Positions 1 through 11,075 of a stretch of DNA of 64,000 bases are shown piece after piece. The notes below the pieces were generated by a model that was given only the letters and a program-made list of their open reading frames with translations, ran no database searches and was not told the DNA's origin. Origin of the DNA: Undaria pinnatifida (Eukaryota > Sar > Phaeophyceae > Laminariales > Alariaceae); contig JABAKD010000009.1 in assembly GCA_012845835.1 (NCBI GenBank), positions 4,254,904-4,318,903 on the forward strand, given 5' to 3'. The translations under genes were made by a program, and so were the position numbers. The first letter of the stretch is position 1; every line of letters starts with the position of its first letter.

Positions 1-1
1 A

Positions 2-796
2 CAAGATCTGGGAAACGTCCTGAAGAATGAACCGGGTAGCGGTGTCGACTACACCGGCAACTTTAAATTCTGTAGTACCTGCCCACTCGGGAATAGCGCA
101 CAACAACCTCACCCCGAGCAGGCCACCCACAATGTTCTACGTCGTTTCGAGCTCGTATCCGTCGACACCCTCGGCCCCTTGACGCCAACAGCTCGGGGAG
201 GGTTCAAACACGACGTCAAGTTCGTTGACCAGCAAACCAAGAAGAAGGAGGTAGTGCTCATGAAGGACAAGACCTGCTCTGTGGACGCCCTTTTTTTGTT
301 GGTCAAAGAAACCGTGATTCCTGCCGGCGAGCGCATCCATACCCTCGGCGGCGACCGCGGCATGGAATCCACGAGCGCGAAGTTCCTTCAGTACTGTGAA
401 GACGTCAGCATCAAGCTGGAGTTTGCTTCTCCGAACACTCCTCAGCAGATCAGAGCGAACGAGCGTGCAGGCCGGACGATTTTGAACATCGTGCGCTGTT
501 TTGTCCCCCACACGACACTTCCCAACTTCCTTTGGGGGGAGTTGATGAAGATGACCGTCTACCTGAGAAACCGGAACACTGACGCAGCGTTGCAAAACGG
601 GACGCCGTACAAGGCGCTCTACGGCAAGGATGGATATCTCGGCCATCTCCGGGTGATCGGGTCCCAGGCGTTCGTGCACGAAGAGACCCACACCCATAAG
701 CTGGAGAAGTGTGCTTCGGAAGACCAGCTCGTCGGATTCAGCGAGGAAAGCGAGTCTTACCGGATCTACAACTCCGACACGCGACTGTGCGGGTGA
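2..796 (+). pseudogene. Ty1/copia polyprotein: gag-pre-integrase and integrase core (5' truncated by window edge)
   Basis: The frame is open from base 2 and has no start because it enters from outside the window. A zinc-binding CSTC motif (about base 68) precedes the integrase core. The integrase catalytic triad is readable: Asp in SVDTLGP (base 164), Asp in GDRGMES (base 353) and Glu in ANERAGRTI (base 461), with the copia-typical TPQQ just before the last. The frame ends in TGA at 794-796, but homologous-looking sequence (SNVIFIETP, the usual end of copia integrase) continues at once in the next frame. This is therefore a frameshift and not a natural end. Copia integrase joins retrotransposon cDNA to chromosomal DNA in the nucleus. 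This copy is dead. Confidence in the family is high. Confidence 0.9.
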
Positions 797-1560
797 GTCA
801 AATGTTATCTTCATTGAGACGCCTTCTGTCGCGGCCTCGTTGGACGCGCGCGGTTTTGACGACGGAGAGTTCACGTACGACGACCACGAGGACATGCCAA
901 GAGACTTGCGAAGCCGCACTTCCAACCACTCGGCTGATTCGCTCTCTCGTGAACGTACCGTAGGGGATGCCGTCGGGATCTGTCTGCGATCGCGCTCCTC
1001 GAAAAAGTTAATGAGACAACCAACAGTGATCTTGGACTTGCACCTGCTGGATCTACGCCTGCCAACGATACGCCTCGGACGTCTGGTGGTGCGCCTGAGG
1101 AAGATAGGCTTGCCCCGCCCGGGGGAGTCAGTCCCCCGGTTCCGGAAAACGAAGCGTCTTCTCCTGGATCGTGACCTGGTCCGGCGCCGCCGCTTGGTTC
1201 ATCGACCGTTGGTTCTGCTCCGTCTGGTACTGCGCGGCAGGGTGGTTCTGTGCATGAACGCGGTTCGTCTCGTGGTCAACGAGGCTCCGCTCCGACGCCT
1301 GCAGTCACCAGGTAAGCCTCGCGTGGTGAATCTGCGCGGAAAAGCATCACGCAGCGCGGTGGACGTGGCAGCGGGTCTTCACGTAGACGTGATAGATACT
1401 CGTGGTGGACGAGGTTTTACTTCGCCCCCTGCAACCACCAGGTCTGCTTCGAGCGTACCCACTACGAGGACCATCAGAGAGCTTCGTTGCCTCTCTTAAG
1501 CGTTTTCCATGAAGGGGGAGTTTTCCGACGCCGCCCACGCGGACAACATATTCATCTTCA
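797..1560 (+). pseudogene. Ty1/copia polyprotein: integrase C-terminus to reverse transcriptase linker
   Basis: This continues the preceding integrase after a frameshift and stays open to the stop near 1499. It begins with NVIFIETP and then becomes Arg/Leu/Ser-rich, as the poorly conserved linker between integrase and reverse transcriptase often is. A further frame change is needed at about 1500 to reach FSDAAHADNIFIF, which joins directly to the reverse transcriptase start beyond the short element at 1561-1801. No domain is visible in the linker itself, so assignment rests on position between two clear copia domains. Confidence 0.65.
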
Positions 1561-1801
1561 GAGATATTCCACGGTAGGGGTTGCAGGTTTAGCGTCAAAA
1601 CGTCCCTGGGCGATCGAGTTCCTAATGTGAGGAACTGCCGGTCAATGAAGTAATTTCACGAATACATGGTCGGGTTTTATCCAAGGAAGCATGGTGGGGT
1701 TGTGCGAACAAATGCCTTCGAAGTCATTTATCAGGTGAGATGTGGAGTTCCTCATATGAGGAGCTCAGGAACGTTCTGCTGCGACCCTATCATGGGATGG
1801 C
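1561..1801. mobile_element. MITE family A, copy 1, inserted in copia
   Basis: A 241-bp non-coding insertion flanked by a perfect 6-bp direct repeat TCTTCA (1555-1560 and 1802-1807). Removing the element and one repeat joins two copia segments in frame across the linker/RT boundary, which supports the boundaries. Its ends are imperfect inverted repeats (left TTCCACGGTAGGGGTTGCAG; right, read inward, GCCATCCCATGATAGGG). Two internal palindromes of the type AGTTCCT..AGGAACT lie at 1617-1637 and 1745-1767. A second copy in the opposite orientation is at 20968-21222. No coding capacity, so it would need a transposase supplied elsewhere. Confidence 0.8.
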
Positions 1802-2087
1802 TCTTCACGGAATACGCGTACGCTGTTGGAACAACGCAACCGAATGTTCCACGGACGATGAAGGAAGCGCAGCTCAAGCCCGAAGCCGCCCAGTGGAACG
1901 CAGCGGCCGAACGCGAGATCGCGAGTCTTAAAGATCGTCAAGTTTACAAGCTTGTTCCGCACTCTGCCGTTCCCGCTGGACGGAAGCGAATCAATTTGAA
2001 ATGAGTGTTCAAGCGCAAGGCGGACGGCCTCTTCAAGGCTCGTGTAGTAGCTAAAGGTTGGAAGCAAGCTTCTGGCCTTGCCTCCGG
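1802..2087 (+). pseudogene. Ty1/copia reverse transcriptase, N-terminal part
   Basis: The frame reads PRTMKEAQ, QWNAAAEREIASL, LVPHSAVPAGRKRI and then VFKRKADGLFKARVVAKGW, the standard opening of copia reverse transcriptase. The conserved Trp just before VFK has become TGA (2002-2004), a nonsense change at a position that is nearly always Trp in this family. The frame is interrupted at 2087 by a second short element and resumes in the matching phase at 2345. The enzyme would copy the element RNA to DNA inside a virus-like particle; this copy cannot. Confidence 0.9.
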
Positions 2088-2338
2088 ACTGATTCTACGA
2101 TAGCCCCCCCCAAAACCAGCGATTTTCTTTTAACGAACGTTTCATGGCTACTCGACGCGAGGAAGGATGCTATGAAATGTAAAATCATCACATGTTTTCT
2201 CGATTGCGAAGGACGGTCGAATGCTGACGTCGGGGGGGCAAGGGGCACCGTTTTTCAGGATATTCGGCCAGGAGCTGGTTTGAAAGCCGTCAATTTCGTT
2301 AAAGAAAAGTTGGGGGGGGGGGCTACCGTAGAACGACT
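2088..2338. mobile_element. MITE family B, copy 1, inserted in copia reverse transcriptase
   Basis: A 251-bp non-coding insertion flanked by the 6-bp direct repeat CTCCGG (2082-2087 and 2339-2344). Removing element plus one repeat restores the copia reading frame exactly. The ends are inverted repeats: left ACTGATTCTACGATAGCCCC, right (read inward) AGTCGTTCTACGGTAGCCCC, each running into a C/G tract of 8 or more. Two related copies flank the inverted-repeat structure at 28382-30537. It encodes nothing, so any movement must have used another element's transposase. Confidence 0.85.
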
Positions 2339-3721
2339 CTCCGGCAGTATTTACGACCCAGTGTTCATGATTCAGAGCGTGCGGATCATATGTTGCAAAG
2401 CCGTGCACTTCGGCCTGCTTCTACACCAGATGGACGTCTCAACTGCCCTCCTGTACAAGGGAATTCATTAGCTGGTGCTTTTCGAGCAGCCGCCTGTCTT
2501 CGAGGCCAAGGACAAGGACGGAGGTGAGCTAATGATGCAGCTAGAAAAGAGCCTGCCCAAAGCCCCGGGAACTGGTTCAACATCATCGATCCCACCCTTG
2601 TCGAGATCGGCTTCGTTGCGCTTCTGTCCGACACGTGTGTCTACTTGTACGATCACGATGGTGTTCGGATCTACTTGACCCTCTACGTAAACGATCTCCT
2701 TCTGGCCAACAACAACTCTGACGCCATGGCGATGGTGAAAGAGAAGTTGGAACAGCGTTACAAGATGACCGACATGGGAGCGATGTCGCTCGTCTTGAGC
2801 ATGGAGATAAAGCGAGACCCTGAGTGTGGCACTCTCACGATCCCACAAGACGCTTACTCCAAGTCCATACCGGAGAGGTTCGGATTGACGGAATGCAAGC
2901 CGACCAACACGCCGGGGTACGGTCCCGAACTCTCCAACCAGCAGCCTGCCGAGCCTCAGCTGGACCAGGAAGAAACGAAGCGCTACCAGGGCATCGTGGG
3001 GTGCCTGATGTATGCTGTGCAAGTGTTAAAGTACCACATCATGTATGCCGTTGGTCAACTGGCTCGCCCGATAGCGAAACCAGGCAAGATCCGTGTGGTG
3101 GCGGCGAAGCACGCTCTTCGTAACCTCGCAGGGACAACCGACTTTAGCATTACGTACAAGAGGGGACGCTTCAAGCTTGCCTTCTTTTCAAACTCCGAAT
3201 GGGCCAATAACCTGGACAACGGAAAGTCCACCTCATGCTACTTGTCGATGCTGTGCGATTCGCCGATTGCCTTCAAGTCGGGGCTGCAAGGTCTGACTGC
3301 CACGCCGGCCATCTAGGCGGAGCTGGTTGCGGCGGCGTTGGCGATGAAGGAAGCACCGTTCTACTCGAACATGCTGACTGAGCTTGGGTTCGGCAAGGAC
3401 TTCGCGAAAGTGCCCTTGTACTGCAACAACACAGCGACGGTGCACGCGCTGGGAAATCCTTCCTTCAGATCGAGGACGAAGCACATCGCGCTGCGCTTCT
3501 TCTTCATTCTTCAGCTCGTGTCGGAGGGAAGGATGTCCATCTTCTACATCCCAGCAGACATCAACCCTGCGGACAACGGCACGAAGCACCTGAACAAGCA
3601 TCGCTTCAGGAACCTGCCGGGAATCATCAGCAACTTCAACGTGAACGACTTCATCAATAGCCAGTTCATCATCAACAGCCTGTTCAATAAGTCGTATTAT
3701 ATGTTTGTGTGTTTGTTTTGA
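2339..3721 (+). pseudogene. Ty1/copia reverse transcriptase C-terminal part and RNase H
   Basis: Resumes with HQMDVSTALLY (the palm motif with catalytic Asp), then a TAG stop at 2469-2471 where the family reads on into FEQPPVFEAKD. A frameshift near 2570 leads into VEIGFVALLSDTCVYLY. The catalytic motif normally YVDD is YVND (2684-2695), so the first active-site Asp is lost. RNase H follows: RYQGIVGCLMYAV, then FKSGLQG, a TAG stop at 3314-3316 in the conserved stretch before AELVAAALAMKEA, and finally TKHIALRFFFI and IPADINPADNGTK. Three kinds of inactivating change (stop, frameshift, active-site loss) make this a clear pseudogene. Confidence 0.92.
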
Positions 3722-3996
3722 ATCAGTTCTGTTTGTGCGAGTCAACTTGCTCTTTCGGTCATCGACATTCAGCCTCGCACCATCACTGGTTGAACGAGCC
3801 ATATAGGACTGCAAGTCATGGTAGTCTGGTTTGTGCAGTAGCAGATACTCTTGAGCAAGCGCATGAATGTATTGCTGCACGTATCGGACTGAATTATCAC
3901 GTGGTACGTTCGTGGTTAAAACGCATGAAACGGAAATACTTGCCTGAATTAATCATTGGTTTGGTACGAGTTAGAGCAGCTTCGACTGAGGGGAAG

Positions 3997-4700
3997 TGTT
4001 TTGGAAAAGTTAGCACATAGCCATTATGAGCCGATGTTCAGTAGCATTGCACTTGTGTATCGTAGATTTTTTTTGTGTCGGTTCGAGTGTAACGTACGTA
4101 TGTGTGCGTAGGAAATATTCCTGTGGGATTCTCAGCTTGATATCAGGGCAGCTCACTCTCTTGTGTGGCCCTCTCTTGTAGATCTTTCCGCATCATAGCT
4201 GTCCTGGTCATCTCTGGGCAGCAGCCGTCGTCTAGTCTCCTGCAACTCTGCGGATAATATCTATGTGTTGGCCAGGTTAAGCGCCACCGTTGTACTAGCC
4301 AGCACCTTCTTTACATCTCGTAAGCACTTCGTCTTGCAGGCTATCCTCTCGCACCGTGCCATCACTTTGGCTAACGTCGACGGCACAGCATCTCAAACCA
4401 CCGTGCCAGGGTATCACAAGTTATCCATGACAATGTTACCCGCAAAATCTACAAGCTCGGGTATACAGATGCTGCTTTGTAAGCACATTTACTGCTCCAC
4501 ATCATCACGTTGTAACAAATGTCCCGTCCTAGGTGTTTACTTCTCAATCATTTCATAATGATTTCTTTTCTGTCCCGTGTCTCCATGCTCTAGCCCAACC
4601 CAACACAATTCTCCGCATTCATCAAACATGATTATCAGCAGAGTCCTCAAAACGTTTTGATTTGTTCCCATCAGTTACGCACATCATCAACAGCCGTTGA
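3997..4700 (+). repeat. Probable 3' LTR of the copia element
   Basis: A purine run GAGGGGAAG (3988-3996), the usual polypurine tract, is followed directly by TGTT, the usual LTR start, about 275 bp beyond the end of the RNase H frame. No matching 5' LTR lies in the window, so the right end cannot be fixed. The bound given is only an estimate near the CATCATCAACA-rich stretch. Confidence 0.4.
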
Positions 4701-5780
4701 GCACATCATCAACAACCGAGGGTGACAGAAAATTGCGCCGCAGTCACCTACACAGCAGCAACACAGCAGCCTCTACGCAGTCGGTAGTCAGCGCCGAGGG
4801 TGGAAACCGGTTGCTGGGCTCCCTGCCATGTATAATGATACCCTGCCGTTATGTTCGCTGCGGTGCGATTTCCCGTTCTGCAAAAACACCTCTTGTTCAC
4901 ACTCCTAAACTTCCCCAAATCGTTAACCAAAAACTGCAGCACAGCCGACAACATAACCAGAAGATCGATTGTTATGTGTGTTGGATACACGTGGCGTCCG
5001 TGCATAATATTCTTTCTAGAGACATACTCGTACAAACTATGTGTGAGACAGGATGAACAAAACAACACATTGATTAATCAATGTTAGGCAAGTGAAATGC
5101 CGTTGTACCGGGCACAACAAAACGAGCCAGACCATAACACAAAAACGACAAATAAACAAAGAAAACACAAGGGGCTCTGACGAATGTGATTCGTGAAACT
5201 CAGAACGGCTGAAATAGAAACAATGTAGGTGCTTATGAAGAGAAACAGCTAACTGTTGCACAGACAAAACGGCAGGAAGAAGAGGAAGATACCGGCATAA
5301 GGCTGGTGGGGAGCGAAAACAAGGAAATACAGAGAAAAATAACACAAAGGACAAAACAAAGCAAGCAAGACAACATGTGTCATTATTGCCGCGTTCGCGC
5401 TCCCCCCGTTGAAATCGATGAATACAAACAAAGCATTACACTGCCGCTTACTGTAAGGTTAGGGCTATATTGTACTTGAACACGCTCCATATATTAGTCG
5501 AACAGCTACCTTCTTGCACAATGTACTATTTCGTTTCATTGTTCGTCCACAGCTGTATCGGTACGCCCTCCCCCCCCCTCCAATTTCCCCTTGTTGCTGT
5601 TTCTGGCGTCTACTGTTGCATGGATTGGCCAGCTCTTGCCTCCTCGCCCCTGCGCCGTTTCGTCATGAAGCGGCCCGCCGCGTCGACGACCCCCCAGTAT
5701 CAGTTTCCACTCTTCTTAGCAGTCCTCGACCATAGCACACTCTCTACTTCCATCATCAAAAATGGGTTGTCCGTTGACCC
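4700..5780. other. No gene recognised
   Basis: AT-rich to neutral sequence with only short frames in several phases. Nothing resembling a conserved domain, RNA gene or repeat of the families described elsewhere was seen. Confidence 0.5.
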
Positions 5781-6428
5781 CTCCGTGGCCTTGAATGCTT
5801 CGATATCGTAACCTACAGATTAGGCCCAGTTCTTTCCTGGTCAGCCTAGTCCCTGGTTGTCCGCACACCTACCATCGTCCCAAACATCACACGATGCGTC
5901 AGCCGCTCTTTTGTCGTCCGTCGTACGGCTGTCGCAAAGAGACGGTGACGCTTGCGGGTGGTCGTCTCAACGCTCTCACGTGGTGTTGAGGGCCTTGGCG
6001 GTCGATACGTGGTGGTCGGTGCGTTGTCGGCGCTGGAAGCTATTATCCGTTTGGAAGAGGCTTTAATGTGCCGTTGGGAGATCAGCGAAGAGCTCCCGGC
6101 CGAAATTTGGAGCCACACGTCCGTACAGCAGGGTGTCCATCACCTCGGTCCTTAGCAGGCGCAGCTTTAGTGTGAACGAAGCATCTTCCATATGATACAG
6201 CTCCCGCTTGAAACGATTGTAGCAACCCCACGCGAGTCAGGTCCGTCGTTAAATTATGGCGTAATCTCGGCGGCTTGCGTTGATAAGACCGCGTCCACAG
6301 GTGCAGAAAATCATCGTCTTCATATATACCTCTAGCCCGTCGCTTCGACAACGAGCGGTGGGACCGGGAGAACCTTGTTGAATGTTCGGAGCAGCGTTAT
6401 CTCCGTTTTCGTTTCGGGCACGGTGAAG
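5780..6428 (-). pseudogene. Non-LTR retrotransposon (LINE) reverse transcriptase C-terminal remnant
   Basis: On the minus strand, broken pieces line up in order with the better preserved plus-strand remnant at 6724-7806: ETKTEI (equivalent to AKTEIMCL), LKLRLLRTEVMDTLLYG (LKVRWLKAEVFETLLYG), ESVETTTRKRHRLF (ESVEAIVRKQRILF) and KERLTHRVMFG (EERLPQRVMFR). Several frame changes and stops separate them. The polymerase catalytic core is not visible. The two copies point away from each other, so this is a head-to-head pair. Confidence 0.65.
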
Positions 6429-6723
6429 CTTGCTGATTCGGAAAGGGGTACATCAGTTTGATGCTGGCGCAAATATAATTACGAGCCAACTAGACCGGCC
6501 GGCACCACATATATGTTGCAGAGTGATATCCTCGATCGTGAATCGGCTACCATCTGCGGAGAGTTCATATAAGATCACATCATACATCGCTTTGAATCAA
6601 AGTGATATATATGACAACATGGTGCAGCTCCATCGAAAGGAGGAAGGCGAGAAGAAGGGCACTTCACGCACAGGCAAAGTCGACGGACGGAGGGGGAAGG
6701 AGGGGGAGGGGGTGCAGAGATTG

Positions 6724-7806
6724 AGGGGTATGCTGTACGCGAACGATGTGGGCATCGTATCGCGATCAGCAGAAGGGCTGAAAAGGATGATGACGGCGAT
6801 CGTGACTGCGTGCTCGTCGTTCGGGCTTACAGTATCCGGGGCAAAAACAGAGATAATGTGCCTGGAAACCAAAAGCGGGGGGAAGGTGTCCTTCACGATC
6901 AATGCAGCCGGCCAGGTTTACAAACAAACAATCCAGTTTGTATACTTGGGCGGGGCTATTACCGAAGACAGAGACCTTAGCATTGAAATAACGCGGCGTC
7001 TTCCCAGGGCCTGGGCGTGCTTCCAGCGGTACAAGATGGAAATCTATGATCGCCCGGGTGTGCGCTCACGGTTGAAGGTGCGGTGGCTGAAAGCTGAGGT
7101 GTTCGAGACACTGCTGTACGGGTGCATGACGTGGAGCCCGAAGAAGCCTGACAGGCTACGACGGGTTCACCGCTACATGCTCCTCCGATGCCTTGGATGG
7201 CAGAAACGAAAGCGCGACGACCACACCCTATCGTACGCCGACGCGCTTGCCCATACAGATTCCGAGAGCGTTGAGGCGATAGTGCGCAAACAGAGGATTT
7301 TGTTTGCGGGATTCGTGGCACGTATGGAGGAGGAGCGCCTGCCACAGAGGGTGATGTTTAGGGATTTTGTTGGGGGTAAGGGCTACTCAGGGGGGCAAGA
7401 GAAAGACTGGATGCATCACCTGAAGGAGGATATGTCGGTCTTTGGAATGAAATTGGAAGGATGGCGAAAGGCTGCTCAGAACGCTGGCAGATGGTTTTGA
7501 AGAGTAGAGGAGGGAGCCGAGTTGTTCATGCGGAATTGGCATGAAATGGAGAGACGCAAAGCTGCAGAGCGACGCGGTAAGGCTGCGGCAGCGCCATCCA
7601 CCGTTGGCATCTCTAAGCGGCCGGGGGGAGGGGGAAGAGGGGGGGCGGAGAGGGGACTGCGGCAGGGGGGGAGGGGGGAGAGAGAAAGGGACGAAGGGGG
7701 GAGGGAGTTGAGGGGGAGCGTCATGCCCAAGAGACTGAAGTCTGGCTTTGTCCATCATCGTATTGAAAGTTGTGGGCCGTCTAATGGCCGTCACAAGATA
7801 CCATAA
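6724..7806 (+). pseudogene. Non-LTR retrotransposon (LINE) reverse transcriptase, C-terminal half
   Basis: The conserved part begins at GMLYANDVGIVS, the polymerase motif C with the usual YADD changed to YAND. It continues through FGLTVSGAKTEIM, FVYLGGAI (motif E region), ETLLYGCMTW, LRCLGW and RILFAGFVARMEEERLPQRVMF, all typical of the palm, thumb and C-terminal part of LINE polymerases. A TGA at 7498-7500 interrupts the frame. The same phase then continues as GAELFMRNWHEMERRKAAERR, so the stop is probably a mutation. The N-terminal half, including any endonuclease, is missing, as expected of a 5'-truncated copy. The upstream 6430-6723 is open but shows no domain. Confidence 0.85.
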
Positions 7807-8450
7807 GACCGCCCTGACATCTTCGCCATGTTGCGTTCTCTCCCAGGTGCCATTGATGATGGACGTCATACGCTCTGTTAGCCCAATGCCATCCTTAGCC
7901 AGTTCCTAGGGTCTGCTAGTGTGACATTTTTCTTTCTTTCCTTTTTCTTTTCTTTTTTTTCATTTTTTTCTCTTCTTCTTCTTTCCTTGCTTTCTTGTCT
8001 TGTCTTTTCTTGCTTTTCTTGTCTTTTTCTTGTCTTTGCTCGTATTTTTCGCTTTGTTTCGTTTTTCTTTTCTTTTCTTTCCTTTCCTTTATCTTCTTTT
8101 CTGTTCTTTGTTTCTTTTTCTCCAATTGACTTATGACTGTCGTGCGTATGCGGAGTGATAGATACTACGTGTAATATATACGTGGTAGTCTACCTTGGGT
8201 GGCAATCGGAATATTTGGTTTGTCCAGGCGTGAGTAGGGAGACGTATGCACCGGCCTGGACCTGGGACATCGTAGACTGACTCCCGATTTCACTTTTATA
8301 TGTTTCTGGTGGAGGCATGAATTGCGTCAGCTGTGATTTATGCGTGTACCACCTTGGGTTGTGTGTGTTTTTTCCTGTGGTGTTCCTCAGCTCTAGAGTG
8401 ACTGGCGCATGTCCTGTGACCACGGACTTGATTTTGCGAGTTAATGTGAG

Positions 8451-8482
<32 letters not shown>

Positions 8483-8484
8483 CT
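7807..8484 (+). mobile_element. LINE 3' untranslated region ending in an (AAC)n tail
   Basis: Downstream of the LINE frame come a CT-rich tract (7921-8135) and about 345 bp of unique sequence, then eleven or so AAC repeats (about 8450-8484). The unique part and its AAC tail recur at 48966-49333, there without the LINE coding region. A 3' end in a short tandem repeat is usual for several LINE clades that prime on microsatellite-like tails. Calling this the 3' end of the LINE just upstream is inference from position and orientation. Confidence 0.6.
7921..8135 (+). repeat. Polypyrimidine (CTTTT-type) tract
   Basis: About 215 bp almost entirely C and T, mostly TTTTC and TTTC units. Long open frames on both strands here (Phe/Ser-rich and Lys/Glu-rich) are artefacts of the composition. 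Confidence 0.9.
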
Positions 8485-10317
8485 TGATTCACAACATCCC
8501 CTCCATCTCTGAACGGGGTTTGTGACATGTTTGAGGTATATATTGCTTACTATGCACTTTACTAGATTTTCAGAGCAAACGTTCGATGCAAACTATTTAC
8601 AAAACGAAGAGAAACATCCCACGGGGTACCACAGTTCATGGGCAAATGACCCGCGGGTATGGTCGAGAGAAGGATGCTACGATAGACGTAGAATTTTTTT
8701 ACTTTCATGTTTCTGAATGATGGGGTTGCGTCACCCAAATTCGTCGGAAACAGACTGCGTTCTCTGTTTGATTCTTGTTGAGTGCCGCAAGCCATGGCCA
8801 TTTTCATCCCGTATCAACAATTTGTATTTTCTCGAAATTTGGTTTGTGGGAGAGGTCTTGAGCTTCCATATTTCGGGGTAGTATTAGAAACGAAGTGTTG
8901 CATCTTTATCGTACCATGGGTCTGAATATGGATATAAACAAAATCGTGAGCCTGGTCAGTTTTTTTCACACATCACAGATGGAGAGGTCACGCGATAGGT
9001 AAGGTCGAGGCAGCACCTTGTCGCTAATAATTACGTCTTGTGAATGACGGGGCCCCTTAGCCCGTAACCGTCAACTGAAAAGAGTCGTCGGAAGGTATTT
9101 CATGCTTGATGGAACGTTTTTTGTAAAACCTGGGCCATACGAATGTTCGTCAGCCGTATAGAACTTCAATGGTTTCTCCAAGTATGTTTGTGCGTGAGGT
9201 ATTGAGTAGTTGGTCACATGAGGAGCCTTAGAAACGAAAAGGTGCATCACCACCGTAGCGCGTTGCCGGGGTCGTTCAGCCTGACCCGACCTGAGCCGAC
9301 CCCACGCTGCCCGACCCGCGATGAATGATCGGGCACGCGAGACGTGACCCGACCCGTAAAAACCCCTGCAATAGCCAACGATTTCAGTGGCTGATTGGGT
9401 GGTCAAGGGTAAGGGTTGGGGCCCCGGCAAATAAAAGGATTCTGTTGAAATCGCAGAATCAACAGACGTATGCCACGGTACAGACACACCAACATGTTTA
9501 CGACGTTCCTCACGAGGAAAGCTCTATACTCTACACAAAAAAAAAATATTTGGAGGAAACATGAATTTGCTATCCGCGGATGAAAAAGTGCATGACCTAC
9601 GAATACGCACGGGAATAGTGCGAAATGAAAATTCACGTGTACGAACTATTTTGTGTGAAAAAGACGTTAAGGATGCCTGTCATTCAGAAAACGTGTATCG
9701 TAGATGGCGACAGGGGTAGGATTACGTCTTGGCTCAGGACCACGAATTGCGCCTGCATGATACGGTAGACGAAATGTCCGTCACAAACAGTCTATTTACC
9801 TCAAGGATAGCTGCCCCCGGTGGTTTCACCAATTCGAGGGTAAAAGAGGGTAAGGCATGGCAGAATGAGCAGCGAGGATGAACTGTACGCGAGTTGGATA
9901 TGAATGTGTTGCAACCCCGGAAGTTAATCAATAGCGGATCAAATAAATCAACCTGGTCAGACACAGATACGCACATGGCGTGTGCATCGACGTCAGTGCG
10001 TACGTTGAGTCCACGGGGTTAGGGTCGGGCTTTCAGTGGAGAATAACCAAAATATTGAGTACTTGGCGCCGTTCATTGCGCAAATCAATCATCAGCGACA
10101 ACAAAACGAAGATACACCGAGATGTAGCCACACTGCCACAGAGCATCTGTCGGACCTGTCTCCCTGCAAAGGTCACCTGCGAAATATTGACCGCGCTGGA
10201 TACATTGTGCTTTAATGGGTATATATTTTGAGATGAATTCTACAATAAAGCGACAACGAGAGGAACAGCAACAGTTTTGCTCAATGTTCCCGGTCTCCGG
10301 CACTACATGCATTTTGC
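8485..10317. other. No gene recognised; faint internal duplication
   Basis: No domain-bearing frame was seen. Segments around 8700-8960 and 9030-9290 share weak similarity in the same order (a TTAGAAACGAA block followed by GGTGCAT or TGTTGCAT), suggesting an old direct duplication. A short CCCGACC-rich stretch lies at about 9270-9360. Confidence 0.4.
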
Positions 10318-10319
10318 GT

Positions 10320-11075
10320 GGAGGCTCATGAAAGCTTCCGTGGAAGCTTTCACCGCTTTTATGTAAGCTTCATGGAAGATATGGAAGCGATGGAAGCTTC
10401 TACGGATACTTCCATGGAAGTAATTGAAACAGTGGAAGCTTCCATGGAAGATGTGGAAGATATCAAAACTTCCACGAAAGTAACTTCCACGGGAGCTTCC
10501 ACGAAAGCTTCCACGAAAACTTCCATGGAAGTAACATCCACGAAAGCTTCCATTGAAGCTTTCATGAAAGAATCAAGAACTGAAAGATTCCACCGACGTA
10601 ACGTTCACAACAGTGTCTACGAAAGCTTCCACGAAAGCTTTCTTGGAGGTTACTTCCACGGACGATTCCATGGAAGCTTTTATGGAAGTAATGGAAGCTT
10701 TAGCGGAAATAATAGAAACTTCCATGGAAGTAACTCATGGGTAGAGTTAGGGTTAGGGTTTGGGTCAGGGTTAGGTTGCTTCCGTGGAAGCTTCCGTGAA
10801 AGTTTTCACGGAAGAAAGTTTTCACGGAAGCTTCCGTGGAAATTGTTTACGTGGAAGTTGCTTCCGTGGAAGCTTCCGTGGAAGTTGTTTCCGTGGAAGT
10901 TGCTTCCGTGGAAGCTTCCGTGGAAGTTTCTTTCGTGGAAGCTTCCGTGAAATTGCTTCGGTGGAATCTTTCGTGAAATCTTCCGTGGAAATTGCTTCCG
11001 TGGAAGCTTCCATGGAAGCTTTTATGGAAGAAATGAAAGCTTTCATGGAAGCTTCCACGAGCTTCCACCAAAAAA
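10320..11075. repeat. Palindromic minisatellite, GGAAGCTTCC-based array
   Basis: About 750 bp made of 10-12 bp units on the theme TTCCRTGGAAGC. Most units are perfect or near-perfect palindromes centred on AAGCTT or CCATGG. The left part favours CCATGG and the right part CCGTGG. The rhythm contains few stops in most phases, which produces artefactual open frames on both strands (Glu/Ala/Ser/Thr-rich, Gly/Ser/Phe/Arg-rich). The array could fold into long hairpins on either strand. Confidence 0.9.
10746..10776 (+). repeat. Interstitial telomere-like repeat inside the palindromic array
   Basis: Four near-consecutive TTAGGG/TTTGGG units (GTTAGGGTTAGGGTTTGGG, then CAGGGTTAGG) lie exactly where the palindromic array changes from CCATGG-type to CCGTGG-type units. 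A single shorter match, TAGGGTTAGGGTTA, is at about 17006-17019. Confidence 0.7.

Noticed and set aside
137-1065. Long minus-strand frames opposite the copia integrase
   Set aside because: Shadow frames; the plus strand carries the integrase motifs.
1802-3316. Altered genetic code (TGA or TAG read as amino acids) to explain in-frame stops
   Set aside because: Stops of both kinds occur together with frameshifts and a lost active-site Asp, so ordinary decay explains them.
7921-8136. Long Phe/Ser-rich and Lys/Glu-rich open frames on both strands
   Set aside because: They are produced by the polypyrimidine tract and have no independent protein character.
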